From: Adiantum capillus-veneris
Lineage: Eukaryota; Streptophyta; Polypodiopsida; Polypodiales; Pteridaceae
Direction: 5' to 3'
DNA length: 64,000 bases
NCBI GenBank assembly: GCA_014529385.2
Contig: CM043948.1
Span: 21,761,951-21,825,950 of the forward strand
Shown here piece by piece: positions 21,453 through 31,837 of this stretch. How positions within the stretch are numbered: position 1 is the first letter of the stretch; every line of letters starts with the position of its first letter. The translations under genes and the position numbers were made by a program. A model generated the notes under the pieces. The model was given only the letters and a program-made list of their open reading frames with translations, made no database searches and had not been told where the DNA came from.

Positions 21453-23840
21453 TTACAATGGTACTTGGCCAAAACCCATCATTTCTCTATGATCATGAAA
21501 CTCTTTGCTTACCTTTGGTAGAGGATGTTCTCTGAGGTTGTCACGATTTCTTTCATGGTTTACACAGACTGTGAGAAATTGGACAGCTCGTTTACCATCT
21601 TTGCTACGTATTCTAGCATATGCTGAACCATCGTCCATTACCTTTGTTTCCATTCGAACTCCCACAATGTAGGGTTGTCCAAGGATGAGATGATATGAAG
21701 ATGTATCCTGTACAAAGAAGTTTTGGTCAATCTTTACATCACCTATTGTTACCTTCACACCTGGACATGCTGCATACAGTTCACCGGATGAATTGTTTGC
21801 CACTTTTACCATCCAGCCATGATCTGTGTCCATCGGCCATTTGCACTTGTTGTAGAGACTCTTTGACATTATGTTTATTTCCGAACCATGGTCAATCAAG
21901 GCAACAAATGGCTCTTCAAGATCACCTACCTTGACCAAAGTTTCTGTAGTAGCCCTTGCCCAATGACTTCGTGAATAGTAACTCCTAGGAATATCTTCAA
22001 CTTCTTCATCATCATTTGAGAAATACACTTGCTTCACTCTCCCACTAGATTGGTAGCATCCTATCACAGCTCCATCATTCTCCTTATTTTGCAGTTGCAT
22101 CCCTTGTGTCTTTGAGGTTTCCCCTTCAACCTGTGGACGAGAAACTTCAGCAAGGGTTTGCCTCTTTCTCTTGATGATGTTAATGATCTCCTCATGGAAT
22201 TCACGCTTTGCAATGCCAAGAACTTCTCCCAGAGTAAACTCAATCTTGCTATTCAAGATCCTTTCCTCCAAGACTTTCTTTAAATCTGTAGCAACTTCAA
22301 TATCAGATTGTAGTTTATAAGTTGGGCCTTTTGTCTTACCTTTCATTGGCTCTTTTTTCTTTCCTGTTGTAGACTCCTCCATGAGTACTTCAGGTGGAGA
22401 TGCTCCTTGTCTTGAGGGTGTTTGAGAAGGCATTGAGTCGCTTCTTCCCCCACTTCTAGAAGCTCTTTTTGATGGTCCTTCATCAGCATTCTCACGTCTG
22501 CGCTTCTCTTCTACAATTGCCTCATTTTGTTGGCATTTTGTAATGTAGGCATGCACTGACAATGAGTCCACTGGATCATTCCATCCTGTTTCTAGACGTA
22601 TGCAATCACCTGCTTCATGTAGAATCTCTTTTGTAAGATTTCCCTTTTTAGCTAATTGCATGACATTTGGACAAATTTGACCATGATGGTCACTCACCTC
22701 TTCATCACAAAAATGTTCAATTTTTACTCCATAAGTAGCTGCCTCAACTGAAGAGGTGGCATGCTTGGTTGCCATATCTTCAACTAAGGTTTGCATTCCC
22801 CCCTTCCCAAAGTTAGTTCTCAAGGGTAGACCTTTCTCTCTTAAGTGGATTTTACCATCCTTAAAAAAGACAACATCTTTTGACAAAGCATCACTAAAAT
22901 CATCACAATCCCTTCTTACATGGTCTGTACTATCACACCAAATACATCTATTAACAAACCCTTCTTTGGGCTGTTGTCTTTGCCTAGGAAGTGGCCCTGA
23001 TGGTTGGCCTTTTTCTTCAAGCTTTGCAAACTTCACCTTCAAGTCACGCATTCCCTTCACAAGCTCATCTAGCATGGACTCATCAAACTTAGGAGCGATA
23101 AAAGTAGGCTTTACCATTTTGTCAGAAGTTGAGGTGGAAGGACTTGTAGTGTTTACTACCATCTTGTCCCTTCTTCTTTGTCGTTTGGCAAGTAGTGAGA
23201 CAACACCTTCAACCTCATTCCAGTCGGTCTTTAGTCCTTGCTCAGCATCTTTATCTTCAAGAAGAAGCTCCAAATTTTCTTGAAACTCTTTACCTGCAGC
23301 TTGTAAGAAAAGATCTGTCTTCTCTGCATCTAGTGTGTCCCTTTCTGTCCTAGTGAGTTGTGCATAGCGCCGCTCAAATTCCCTAAGTAGCTCTGTTATT
23401 GATAGTCCTTGCTTTGGCTTGACTACCCATTCTAAGAATGTCCTTTTGGTCACTCTCTCCGAGTCCTCCATGAAATATTCCTCCTTTAAAGCTACTTTGC
23501 GTTCTTCCCAATTTCTCCCATGCCCATCTTTAATTGCCCTAACATGCTCCCTAATTTCTGGAGCAACAACTAGCTCAAAGCTTTGAATCATCTCTCCTTC
23601 TGACACGCGATGCAGCTCCATCTCCTTCACATACTCGCGTAAGTACTTGGTTACATCTTTGCCATTGAACTGATCCATTCTGTTGACGACCGCTTGTATG
23701 GCCTTCGTTGTTGAAATCTCCCTTCTTTCAGTAGCATGTTGTTGTTGCATGAACATTGCAAATGCTTGAAACATTTGCATTGTTGCTGGGTCAAAATGCA
23801 TACCCTGTTGCTCAACATGATCACCCATGGTTACCCACAA
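21453..23840 (-). CDS. Element C gag-protease
   Basis: A 795-aa ORF. Gag lies near residues 40-230 (AIQAVVNRMDQFNGKDVTKY, SFELVVAPEIREHVRAI, FLQAAGKEFQENLELLL), followed by a CCHC knuckle CIWCDSTDHVRRDC at about residue 300 and a long charged linker. A retropepsin lies near residues 640-760: EPFVALIDHGSEINIMSK is the catalytic loop, with DHG instead of D-T/S-G, and YHLILGQPYIVGVRM is the closing motif. The more likely start is the second Met (MGDHVEQQGMHFD), just after the PBS; the leader is therefore only a few tens of bases. Gag and protease in one frame, with RT in another, is a clean two-ORF design. Confidence 0.88.
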   Translation of the reverse strand: MWVTMGDHVEQQGMHFDPATMQMFQAFAMFMQQQHATERREISTTKAIQAVVNRMDQFNGKDVTKYLREYVKEMELHRVSEGEMIQSFELVVAPEIREHVRAIKDGHGRNWEERKVALKEEYFMEDSERVTKRTFLEWVVKPKQGLSITELLREFERRYAQLTRTERDTLDAEKTDLFLQAAGKEFQENLELLLEDKDAEQGLKTDWNEVEGVVSLLAKRQRRRDKMVVNTTSPSTSTSDKMVKPTFIAPKFDESMLDELVKGMRDLKVKFAKLEEKGQPSGPLPRQRQQPKEGFVNRCIWCDSTDHVRRDCDDFSDALSKDVVFFKDGKIHLREKGLPLRTNFGKGGMQTLVEDMATKHATSSVEAATYGVKIEHFCDEEVSDHHGQICPNVMQLAKKGNLTKEILHEAGDCIRLETGWNDPVDSLSVHAYITKCQQNEAIVEEKRRRENADEGPSKRASRSGGRSDSMPSQTPSRQGASPPEVLMEESTTGKKKEPMKGKTKGPTYKLQSDIEVATDLKKVLEERILNSKIEFTLGEVLGIAKREFHEEIINIIKRKRQTLAEVSRPQVEGETSKTQGMQLQNKENDGAVIGCYQSSGRVKQVYFSNDDEEVEDIPRSYYSRSHWARATTETLVKVGDLEEPFVALIDHGSEINIMSKSLYNKCKWPMDTDHGWMVKVANNSSGELYAACPGVKVTIGDVKIDQNFFVQDTSSYHLILGQPYIVGVRMETKVMDDGSAYARIRSKDGKRAVQFLTVCVNHERNRDNLREHPLPKVSKEFHDHREMMGFGQVPL

Positions 23841-23855
23841 ACTCTTACCCTAACA

Positions 23856-23875
23856 GATTCGCGTCGGGTTCACCA
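23856..23875 (-). other. Element C primer-binding site, tRNA-Trp type
   Basis: Minus strand TGGTGAACCCGACGCGAATC. Plant tRNA-Trp as I recall it ends GATTCACGTCGGGTTCA plus CCA, which pairs with this site except at one position. It starts 6 nt from the 5' LTR. Confidence 0.75.
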
Positions 23876-23881
23876 AAAATA

Positions 23882-25893
23882 TGTCAAGAAATTTGCGGTC
23901 TTGCCAAGAAAGCACCGGGCTTATGGCTGTGAGAGTTTGTGAGAGAACTCAACAAAAACTATATGAAGGAGTTAAACAATAGATGCCATGAAGACTAGGG
24001 TTTGGAAAGAAGTGCAATCAAAGAAGACTCACTCTTTCTCTCTTGCATTCACACACACAAAGAAAGAACGCAAAAGAGAATGTCAAAACAATACGAAGAC
24101 GAAAACATCAAGGCTATGGTCATATCGTATCATGGGTAATATGAAAGGGTTAATGGATGAGTTAATGGCATTCAATCTTGGCTGACCAAATAGGCTACGA
24201 ATTGTTCTTTGGAATTGTAGTTTTGTGCTTACCATAATATATATATTTTGTCTAGTGATTGGGATTAATTGTGTGTACAAATCCTCTTGGTTCATAGCAA
24301 GATAACTACGCTTACATCAAAAGAAAAATTATAGTCTATGAGAGGTAGTATGATGGGATCCGGTGATAGAAGTATTTCATTGAGCCTTTCAGGGCCAAAG
24401 AGAAACACTATACGTTGTTGAAAGTGTATTTTACGGCTAATCCATACGTTAATTCTAATAGATTGTACAGAGTGAAAGCGATAGAAATGATCATCATGTG
24501 GGTTATTCATCTAGGATAGTATGTGAGAAATGTAGATATGAGAGAAGTGAAGAGATGAGAATTTTCCCTCCCAAGCCCTATTCTTGCCCGTAGACAATAA
24601 GGATACTGCGGGGAGAGATGTACCTGTAGCAAAGAGAACCTAAAATTTGTAGAGAGGATGAATTACTAAGAGTGAGAGAGATAGATTTGGTTAAGGAGAT
24701 AATATTATATATATATGTTGGATTAGAGATGAAAAAGAAAACAACAAGAAATCAAGAAAACATCAATGTAGAACACATCTTACTTGACAAACCCTTTGGC
24801 ACCATTATTGATGGAGAGAGAAGAAGAGTGGATAATTCCACTTTGATTGATACACCAAGTGCAAGACCTTCTTTGATTAGAGTTGATCTTCCAAGGTTAG
24901 CTTGTTGCAAGAATGGCTAGTCTCCCTCTAGGAGAAAGTGTAGGCTTGGGCTTATGTTAATGGCTAAGTACAATTAGGCATTACTACGTACTCACTCCCT
25001 CAAGAATTCCTCTCATCAATGGCTTGAATGCTTGAGTTCCTTTCAAGGAAGAAGAGGTTCTCTTTTATAGGTGAAGGGAACCCCCAAGGGTTTACACAAG
25101 AAGAGAGGAGCTAGTGTGAATAGGAATTGGAAAAGTTGGAAATGAGCTGTCCCTGCATGATGTGGGCAGACTGGGGTCTAGTATTTTGATCATATCTCCT
25201 CAACCGTGGCTCCAAATAAAAAAGTAAAAATATGGGCAAAAACTTCAGCTCATTAGCTACGATTTTCATTTTAAAATCGTTTTCCAATTCGGATTGGAAC
25301 CTTGTGTAAAAAATTCATCAAAATAGACTCCATTTATGGCAGCAAAAGTCTTCATGTGGTCTCCTTAGCTTAGACTTTCATTTAATTCCAAAGGACACCT
25401 CATGCCATATGAAAGCATGACATTGCTCCTTGACAAAGTTTTGTAATCATGCTTGCAATAATGCATTAAAATAAGTGTATCTTTGAAATCATGCCACCTA
25501 GTGTCCCACTAGGATTTGATTCTCTCCTAGTAGCTATTTAAAAAGAAATATAAGAAAAGTATAAAAAATACATAGAATATATATAATTGGAGTTTACCCT
25601 AGATATAGGATCTAACTAGGGTGTGAGATGATAATGAAATACAGGAAATAAAGAATCAATGCTTTTTGCCCCAAGTTAAAGAGGCGGAGCTATTGATGCT
25701 TTTTCCATAGTATTTTCTGATGGTAAAGTAAGGATATGTTACCCTTGAGAAAAATAATAGGATGAGATAGAAGGCTTATTATTGTACTTAAATATGCATA
25801 TGTACACTATAGGAAATATAATTATGTATCTAAAAAAATACAAGATAGATCTTGTAGCATGCGTTCCCACTATGTACGTGTCACAGCACGACA
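23882..25893 (-). repeat. Element C 5' LTR
   Basis: Nearly identical to 15856-17868. Minus-strand TATA box at 25060-25072. The boundary to H sequence is sharp, with GCACGACA followed by TCGTCTTGAAAAGG. Confidence 0.95.
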
Positions 25894-25897
25894 TCGT

Positions 25898-26876
25898 CTT
25901 GAAAAGGAAGAGGAAAATGGTCCCTCTTTGTGGCTGCATTAAGAGGCTTGTAATCAACACAAACCCTCCACTTACCATTCTTCTTTGGTGTGACTACCAC
26001 TGGAGAAACCCACTCTGAGTCTTCAACAGGATAGATAAAACCGGCTTCTAGCAATTTCCTCACCTCTTTGAGTAGGGCGTCTTGTTGAATTACTCCTAGC
26101 CGCCTGAGCTTCTGCACTACAGGTTTACTTCCCTCCTTGAGCTTAATGTGATGTTGAACTACTGTGATGCCAGTGATTTTATCATATTCATCAATGAACA
26201 ATGTGGTAAAATTACTTAGCATCAAAACATAATCTTCACGCTCCTTCCCATACAACTCACTAGAGAGCATTTGATGTAGCTTGCTTGCTTCTACCAGAGG
26301 TTGTATATCTAGTGTCTCCCCTTGGTTTGATGATGATGCATCAGGTTGATCCATCTTCTTAGGGTCCTTGAGAATGATCCCCATCACCTCAATGCTATTG
26401 TCACTTCCTTCACTCACTGTTGACTCCTCGTCTGAAGTGGTTGAAGAGTCACCACTAGAAAACTCATCCTCGGAGGTTTCTAGATCCATGTCGCGTTGTT
26501 GACCTATCTTCATGTCGTAAAGTATTGGCCTCCCTTTTGCATCCTTCATCTGGATTATGCCGGTGTCCCAGTCCTGCTTAGCTCTCATAGCCATAAGCCA
26601 AGGCCTCCCTAGAATGATAGGATAGCCCTCCCCTTTGTGTGGCATGACAAAGATGTCCACATCTACCTCGGTGTTGAATGCCTTTATCCTAACTGCATTT
26701 ATGACACCAACACATTGAACTTTTAAATTATTTTCCATTTTGGCTCGGCATGGTGCCGGCCCACTCACCTCTAAACCCAAATGGTGCATCATTTTTTCAC
26801 TCATGACGCATATTTGTGCGCCACCATCGATGTAGATATTGGAGATATGTTGCCCTTTGATGTAAGCATCCATCAC
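25898..26876 (-). pseudogene. Element H protease and RT amino part
   Basis: A 331-aa minus-strand frame. Protease at residues about 1-120: SNIYIDGGAQICVMSEKMM is the catalytic loop (DGG), GEGYPIILGRPWLMAMRAK the closing motif. Next is a linker rich in Ser/Glu/Asp (TSEDEFSSGDSSTTSDEEST). RT begins at about residue 270 (LLEAGFIYPVEDSEWVSPVV, NGKWRVCVDYKPLNAATKRD, HFPLPFQD), where the frame runs into C's LTR and gains four spurious residues. It continues at 15855. Protease would mature the gag-pol polyprotein. No stops are seen within, so H was fairly intact when C inserted. Confidence 0.88.
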
Positions 26877-27605
26877 TGGTAGTAAATAAGACGTAGCTAA
26901 ATAGATAATTGAGTAGATTACTTAATGGAGAGAGACAGATTTACATACACGAGATTATAGAGTAGAGAGAGAGAGAGAGAGTACACACGATATGCGTGGT
27001 TCACCCAATGTGGGCTACGTCCATGGGAAAGCATCCACTCAATGGCTTTAGTACTTCAAAACAAGAAGTAGTTTACAAAGGGATTATACCCTTAATGGAG
27101 CTCCTGCCTTGCTTCACTCTCACCACCTCACACTCACCTTGTTGCATCAACTTCACACTATGAAATGTGTGTAGAAATGGCCTCCTTTTATAGGCCAAAA
27201 GGGCTACCCTCTCTCATGGGAGGCAGCCATGTGTAGCCGCCCTTGTGTAGATAAGTCCAAATCGGACCCTCCAATCCGCCCATGTGTGGCCGCCCTTGAG
27301 AAGACAAGTCCGCTTTTGAATTCGGCCACCGGCCATTGACTACCGGCCACCGGCCAACCGACGATTGTTTTCCGACCACTTTCCGGCCGTCGTCCGGCCA
27401 TAATATTCCGGCGAAAAGGAATATTCCGGTGAGGGGGAAAAAAAGTCTCGGGGGCAGAAGCCCCCGAGGCCCCTAAAGTTGCCCCTAATTTTTGGCCGTG
27501 AAAATTTTGGTTTCCGACGAAGTGATTTTCCTTCACGCACGATGGCTTCTCCTCATAATGGGGGCCTTACAAATGTGCGATTTTACCACAGAAAGTTACA
27601 AGGGT
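26877..27605 (-). repeat. Possible solo LTR between H gag and protease
   Basis: About 730 bp of non-coding DNA separates gag from protease in H, where these are normally fused. On the minus strand it has a TATA box (GGCCTATAAAAGGAGG, about 27180-27195), then a GTGGTTCACCCAATG...CTACGTCCATGG type stretch (26995-27030) and a GA run (26960-26980), all typical of LTR promoter regions. The outer ends could be TGTAACTTTC and TTACTACCA on the minus strand, but I find no clear target duplication. Confidence 0.4.
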
Positions 27606-27608
27606 AAA

Positions 27609-29015
27609 TCAGGCTCCATACTTAACATCATCTAGATTCCTCCTAGAGATAGCCCCAGCTATCTTTGGCTTTGGTCGTCTAGTGCTAACCATCTTTGTCC
27701 ATTGTCTCCTCACCCTAGGTGCTCGGTGGAGTAACTGGGGCCAGATGATTTTTGGGCCCTGCACAGAAACATCTTGAACCAAATCATATGGTTTAGAACA
27801 TTCACCCAAAGAGAAATCTACAATGTCAATTTTACGTCGTGACTTGGACGGCTTTTTGCTAGATTTCCCTTTAGTTTTCATCTTTTCTTCCTTTTGGGAA
27901 GATTCACCATGCCCAACACGCTTTACCCCCATGGAATCTACTCCTTTAAACTTGGTCTTACCTTTTTCCACTCCCTTTATATCCTCCTCCACTTTCTCCT
28001 TTCCCTTACCTTCAAGACTGATGACGCTTACTGTTTGATTGCCAACTAGTGGTGGGGGTAAGGGTGGAATGAGAGGTTGTGGTGGTGGATGTGGTTGAAT
28101 GGGTGGTTGTAGGATTTTCACGGGTGGTGCTTGTTGTGGTGCCCTCGGTGGTGGTGGTCTTGCTCTCGGTGGTGAAACCTGGTTTTGCCTGGCTCCTCTG
28201 TTGAAATTTTGCCTCCTTGGGTGTGGACAGTAGTACATGCCATGACCATCCTCCCCACAATTGTAGCAGTGGTATTCTTGGTTTTGCCTTCGTTGTCCTC
28301 TCCCTTGCTCTTGGTTGCGATTGTGTGCATACCCTTGTTGTATCAAATGGACTGAGAGATTCTCAAGTTGATTGGTGATTCGGTTGAGCAGGTCTTGCTG
28401 ATCTTCAATTGGTTCTTGTGGTTGAATCCTCTGGGCGACTGTTATAGGTGGTGATAGAGGTGGTCGGGTCCTAACGGCTTCCTCTTCATCGATGCTCCTG
28501 GCTTGTAAGCGCAACTTCTTGTCTTTTAGGCAGGCCACTTCAACTGCTAGCTCATACGTAGTAGGAAACCTTCCCTTCACCTTCTCTTTAAGAGTTGGCC
28601 ATAACCCAGCCACGAATCGATCCTTCTTTAGGAAATCAGGTGCCCCCTCATCCTCTCTTAGCGATGCAACCCATAGCCCCCATAAATCTACAAACTTTGA
28701 CTTATATGATGCGTATTCTAGCATACTGCCCTGCTTCAACTCTCTCAACAATTGCCATAGCTTCTCTGATGTTTTGCCCTCTCCAAAACGCTTGACAAAG
28801 GCTGCTCTTAATAAGTCCCACCGTTCCTTGGTTGCTTGTGCCAAGGCATTGTACCATGATCTTGCTTCCACCTTCATTAGAAGTGGGAAGATGCACAAGC
28901 GCGAAGCATCATCATCTCTCGCAGAGATGACAAATGCTATTTCCAAGTTGTCTAGAAAGTTTGCAGCATCCTCACCCACCTTACCAGTAAAGGTTGGAAA
29001 TGCTACACTTGCCAT
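27609..29015 (-). pseudogene. Element H gag
   Basis: Open frame ending at 27609; the ATG at 29013-29015 (MASVAFPTFTGKVGEDAANF) is preferred over the one at 29081 because the extra 22 residues are A/T-rich and unlike gag. The capsid region (RSWYNALAQATKERWDLLRA, YELAVEVACLKDKKLRL) is followed by one CCHC knuckle CYNCGEDGHGMYYC and a Pro-rich stretch (28010-28150), then a Lys-rich tail. Gag packs RNA into particles. The ORF is open throughout but now stops at RNLDDVKYGA, where non-coding DNA begins and separates it from protease. Confidence 0.85.
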
Positions 29016-29210
29016 TGTGAGAGTGAGAAAATTAACTCGACTTAGAAATCTTTCTTTTTTTTTAATAAAATAGAGGTTCAATACATGGGTGCTCGGTAGA
29101 TGAAAAATATACTATACAAGGATGAAAATAACTACATCAAAAGACACTTCATGATTAATCATAGGGAGGATAAAGGGTAGAGAAGAGGTGTTTATCTCTT
29201 ACAGTCGTTC

Positions 29211-30194
29211 TCTACCAAACATGTTTGTAATGATCTGCTGATAAAACATCTTGCGGTCCAAGATTACTTTGATTGATTGAATTCGTTGTGGTGCATAAGT
29301 TTGGTTCCTTGCAAAAGGTTGATGCGCTAGGTCCATCACATGATAATTCGGAAAGGCTCTCTCTTTTGTGGTGGAAGGTTATAGTCGGAGGTGTAGAGCT
29401 CTTGGTAGTCAAGGTCAAATTTATAGTACCACATGACAAGGTTGTCTTCGTCTTCTAGCTCTAGGACGGCCCCTCTAGCAAGCTCTTGGAAAAGCTTGAA
29501 CTCTCTCTCTTTGAGCAACTTCACTTTCCTGCAAGATAGAGTGCCATCTAGTGTATACAAAGGTGTGATGAGGTAGGTGGTGAGTCTTACCACTTGTATT
29601 AATCCAAGTTGGATGGATACATAGCAAGCTGTAAAGACGTCATCATAGCCTTGATTCACAAGAAACACTCCTTAAAGGTGGAGGGTCTTGTCTTTCCGCC
29701 AAGCAAACCCTGTGTCAAAGACCTTGTCGATGACAAGCTCCGCCACTTCACTCGGTAGACGACGTAGAATCCATGCTGCTGTTTCTAGTTCCTGGCTCAG
29801 GAGATGAGAGTGAGGTATAGAAAGACTTTGGAAGATTTACCCTTTTGTTTTGGAGACGGGGTGATTGTCGACGTTGGAAAACCCTTGAATCTTTTGGTGC
29901 AAGGGAGAGGGAGGGACCACACGTTCGTAGTAGCTTCCTCAAGTTGTGAAGGCTTGTTGTGGGCGTAGGTGGAATAGGTGGCAAAGATGGGGACGTAGAT
30001 GTAGAGAAGCCTGGTGCTACTTGAAAGCCTACCGATGTGAGAACGCCTGTGCGGATGTCAAGGGAGAAAATGATGGACTTTTCTTGACTTTGGGTTACAC
30101 TCATGTCGAAGGTGTGGCTTTTGGCTACAATGTGAGCATGATGCGGCTTGTGCCTTGATTTTACACTTGCGGGGATGATGAGAAATGTAAACAA
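29211..30194 (-). pseudogene. Unrecognised ORF of element B, near its 5' end
   Basis: Minus-strand readings 29748-30194 and 29336-29668, with a frame break between, look like one protein. It has a Ser/Thr/Pro-rich segment (SPSLPPIPPTPTTSLHNLRK), a basic SPRL segment (VFQRRQSPRLQNKRVNLPKS), a possible match in another frame (AELVIDKVFDTGFAWRKDK), and an acidic part (LKEREFKLFQELARGAVLEL, EDEDNLVMWYYKFDLDYQEL). I do not recognise it. It lies between B's tRNA-Met PBS and H's gag. It could be the only remaining gag-like gene of B. Confidence 0.45.
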
Positions 30195-30771
30195 TTTGAG
30201 TAGGGAACGAGGGTCTTACCACCTCTTCTATGCTAACAATACATAGAGCACCCTTAGGGAGCCCACTGTGAACAAAATAAAGTAAAACTATATGAAAAAA
30301 ATAACCACCACAGCAGCGATGGCGGCCAAAAGCTCGCACCGATGCATATCATGCGAACTCTGTCCTACAAGCCGAATTGGAGTGAGATCCTGTGTCGAAT
30401 CGTTACCAGCAGGCCCCGACGATCTCAACGAGCCAATCAGGGTGCAATTTCTTGCAGGTCGACTTCAACCGCTTCCCGAGTGTAAGAGTGGATGCCCGCG
30501 CTGCTTGGCTATAGGTCGACTTGGACCGCTTCCCAAATGTAAGGGCTCATGCCCGCATTGTAAGCAATCGCTCCCATAGGGTTTGTGTAAGCAGTCGCTC
30601 CCACAGTCCTGTGCCGGTGTCGACTTCGTCTTCTTCAGCTACGTATCTTCAAGGGGCCATGCTCACAGCTTCCACGAGTTCCAAGACTGCTGAGAGAGAG
30701 AGTTGGGAAGAGAAAGAGAGAGAGACCATGCATGCAACCTTCCCCCCTCCTCCATGGCTCCTTCTCCCCTA
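30195..30771 (-). other. Element B leader
   Basis: No supported gene. It includes a two-copy direct repeat of about 50 bp beginning GTCGACTT (about 30459 and 30512) and CT/GA-rich stretches. Confidence 0.5.
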
Positions 30772-30783
30772 GCTCTGATACCA
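30772..30783 (-). other. Element B primer-binding site, initiator tRNA-Met
   Basis: Minus strand TGGTATCAGAGC, one base from the LTR edge; it is the classic site pairing with the 3' end of initiator tRNA-Met. Confidence 0.92.
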
Positions 30784-30784
30784 G

Positions 30785-30961
30785 TGTAAGACCTAGGAGA
30801 CTAAGACGTAGGATCCTCCTCCTTACTGCCCTTTATATAGGCCTAGCTCCTATCTCTTGACCTAAGCGGATCCCCAGCCAACACTTGTCCCGTCCAGGCC
30901 CTTGGCCTAGGTCCCTGACCCCCTAGGTTGGACCTTGCCACGTAGGACCCTTGTCCTGACA
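30785..30961 (-). repeat. Element B 5' LTR (177 bp)
   Basis: Same length as the left copy, 13 differences. TATA box on the minus strand at about 30829-30842. Followed on the plus strand by the duplicated GTGAG. Confidence 0.92.
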
Positions 30962-30966
30962 GTGAG

Positions 30967-31837
30967 ACCTGGTAAAAGACATGTCATGGTGGGTCATTTG
31001 TCTCGCATACCCAATGGTGAAGCCCCTATTGGAGTCGATGATGAATTGCCCAATACTTCTCTATTCCTAGTCGAAATCATACCTGAATGGAGTGAGAAGA
31101 TTGTGAACTTTCTAGTTAATGGTTTTCCACCAAAGAGCTTCGTAAGGACATAGCTCAAAAACCGTTAAAAGAATGTGAAGCTTACTCTCTCATTGCAGGA
31201 ACTCTCTACAGGCTAGGGAAGGATGATATTCTTAGACATTGTGCCCATGAGAATGAGTATTTATACATACTGCAAGAAGCCCACATGGGTATAGCCGGAG
31301 GACATTTCTCAGGGGAACTAACAGCTAGAAAGGTGTTGCAATCAGGCTATTGGTGGCCTACCTTATTCAAGGATGCATCACTTTTTGCAAAAGGATATGA
31401 TGAATAACAATGTTACAAGATCACACAAAGAAAGGATAGGATGCCCTTACATCCTGTTAAAGTGACTCAACCATTTGAAAAATGGGGTTTGGACTTTGTA
31501 GGCCCAATTAGTCCGGTAGCTCGTAGCACTCAATCTTGATATATTATCGTTTCCACTGACTATGTGACAAAGTGGACGGAAGCCAGCACGACACGTAAGT
31601 CTGATGCGAGGTCAACTGCCAAGTTTCTCTTTGAGAACATTATTACAAGATTTGGTTGTCCCTTTGACATTGTGAGTGACAAAGGTACTCATTTTATAAA
31701 TGGAGTAATAAAAGAACTCACTACCAACTTTATGATAGCTCACCATAAGTCCACACCTTATTATCCACAAGCAAATGGCCAAGCTGAGAGCACCAACAAG
31801 ACCTTAATCTCTATCTTGACCAAAACAGTGGAAGCTC
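30967..31837 (+). pseudogene. Element A RNase H end and integrase (first part)
   Basis: It resumes A's frame after B: RPGKRHVMVGHLSRIPNGEA closes RNase H. The integrase zinc region is partly ruined by stops (EAHMGIAGGHFSGELTARKV, then Cys residues lost). The core shows all three acidic positions: KWGLDFVGPISPVA, FDIVSDKGTHFINGV and YYPQANGQAESTNKTL. At least three in-frame stops lie at 31150-31540; the best open block is 31564-31854. The frame is cut at VEA by element D at 31837 and resumes at 55149. Confidence 0.88.

Larger units (their letters stand above)
15856..25893 (-). mobile_element. Element C: Ty3/gypsy element with 2-kb LTRs and fungal-like pol
   Basis: LTRs lie at 15856-17868 (2013 bp) and 23882-25893 (2012 bp), start TGTCGAGAAATT or TGTCAAGAAATT and end GCACGACA on the plus strand. 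They differ by about 1 percent by eye. A purine tract flanks the left copy and a tRNA-Trp type PBS flanks the right copy, so the element is on the minus strand. The clear duplication is only 4 bp, TCGT (15852-15855 and 25894-25897). It interrupts the RT of H. Internal ORFs: gag-protease (795 aa), RT-RNase H-integrase start (836 aa), then integrase continuation in two ORFs. It is young and nearly intact. Confidence 0.95.
10552..30961 (-). mobile_element. Element B: LTR element with 177-bp LTRs, minus strand, inside A
   Basis: Two 177-bp direct copies at 10552-10728 and 30785-30961 start TGTAAGACCTAGG and end TTGACA or CTGACA on the plus strand. They are flanked by the duplication GTGAG (10547-10551 and 30962-30966). 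Excising B restores A's RNase H frame (EFDFTVVV then RPGKRHVMVGHLSR). A tRNA-Met PBS (30772-30783) next to the right copy and a purine tract next to the left copy show minus orientation. I count 13 differences in 177 positions between LTRs. The interior has a chromodomain-like end at the left, an unrecognised ORF at the right, and a Tat-like gag-pol body (H) between them, split again by C. It looks composite. Confidence 0.9.

Noticed and set aside
22756-23283. 175-aa plus-strand ORF
   Set aside because: Antisense shadow of element C's gag-protease, with low-complexity Ser/Leu content.
27204-27540. Gly/Arg/Pro-rich ORFs on the minus strand
   Set aside because: GC-rich stretch in a probable LTR leader; two overlapping frames are open and neither has motifs.
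28492-29073. 193-aa plus-strand ORF
   Set aside because: Antisense to H's gag, which has the recognisable zinc knuckle and capsid.
30772-30783. tRNA-like sequences near LTRs
   Set aside because: These short matches to tRNA-Met, tRNA-Asp and tRNA-Trp 3' ends are primer-binding sites; no cloverleaf is present.
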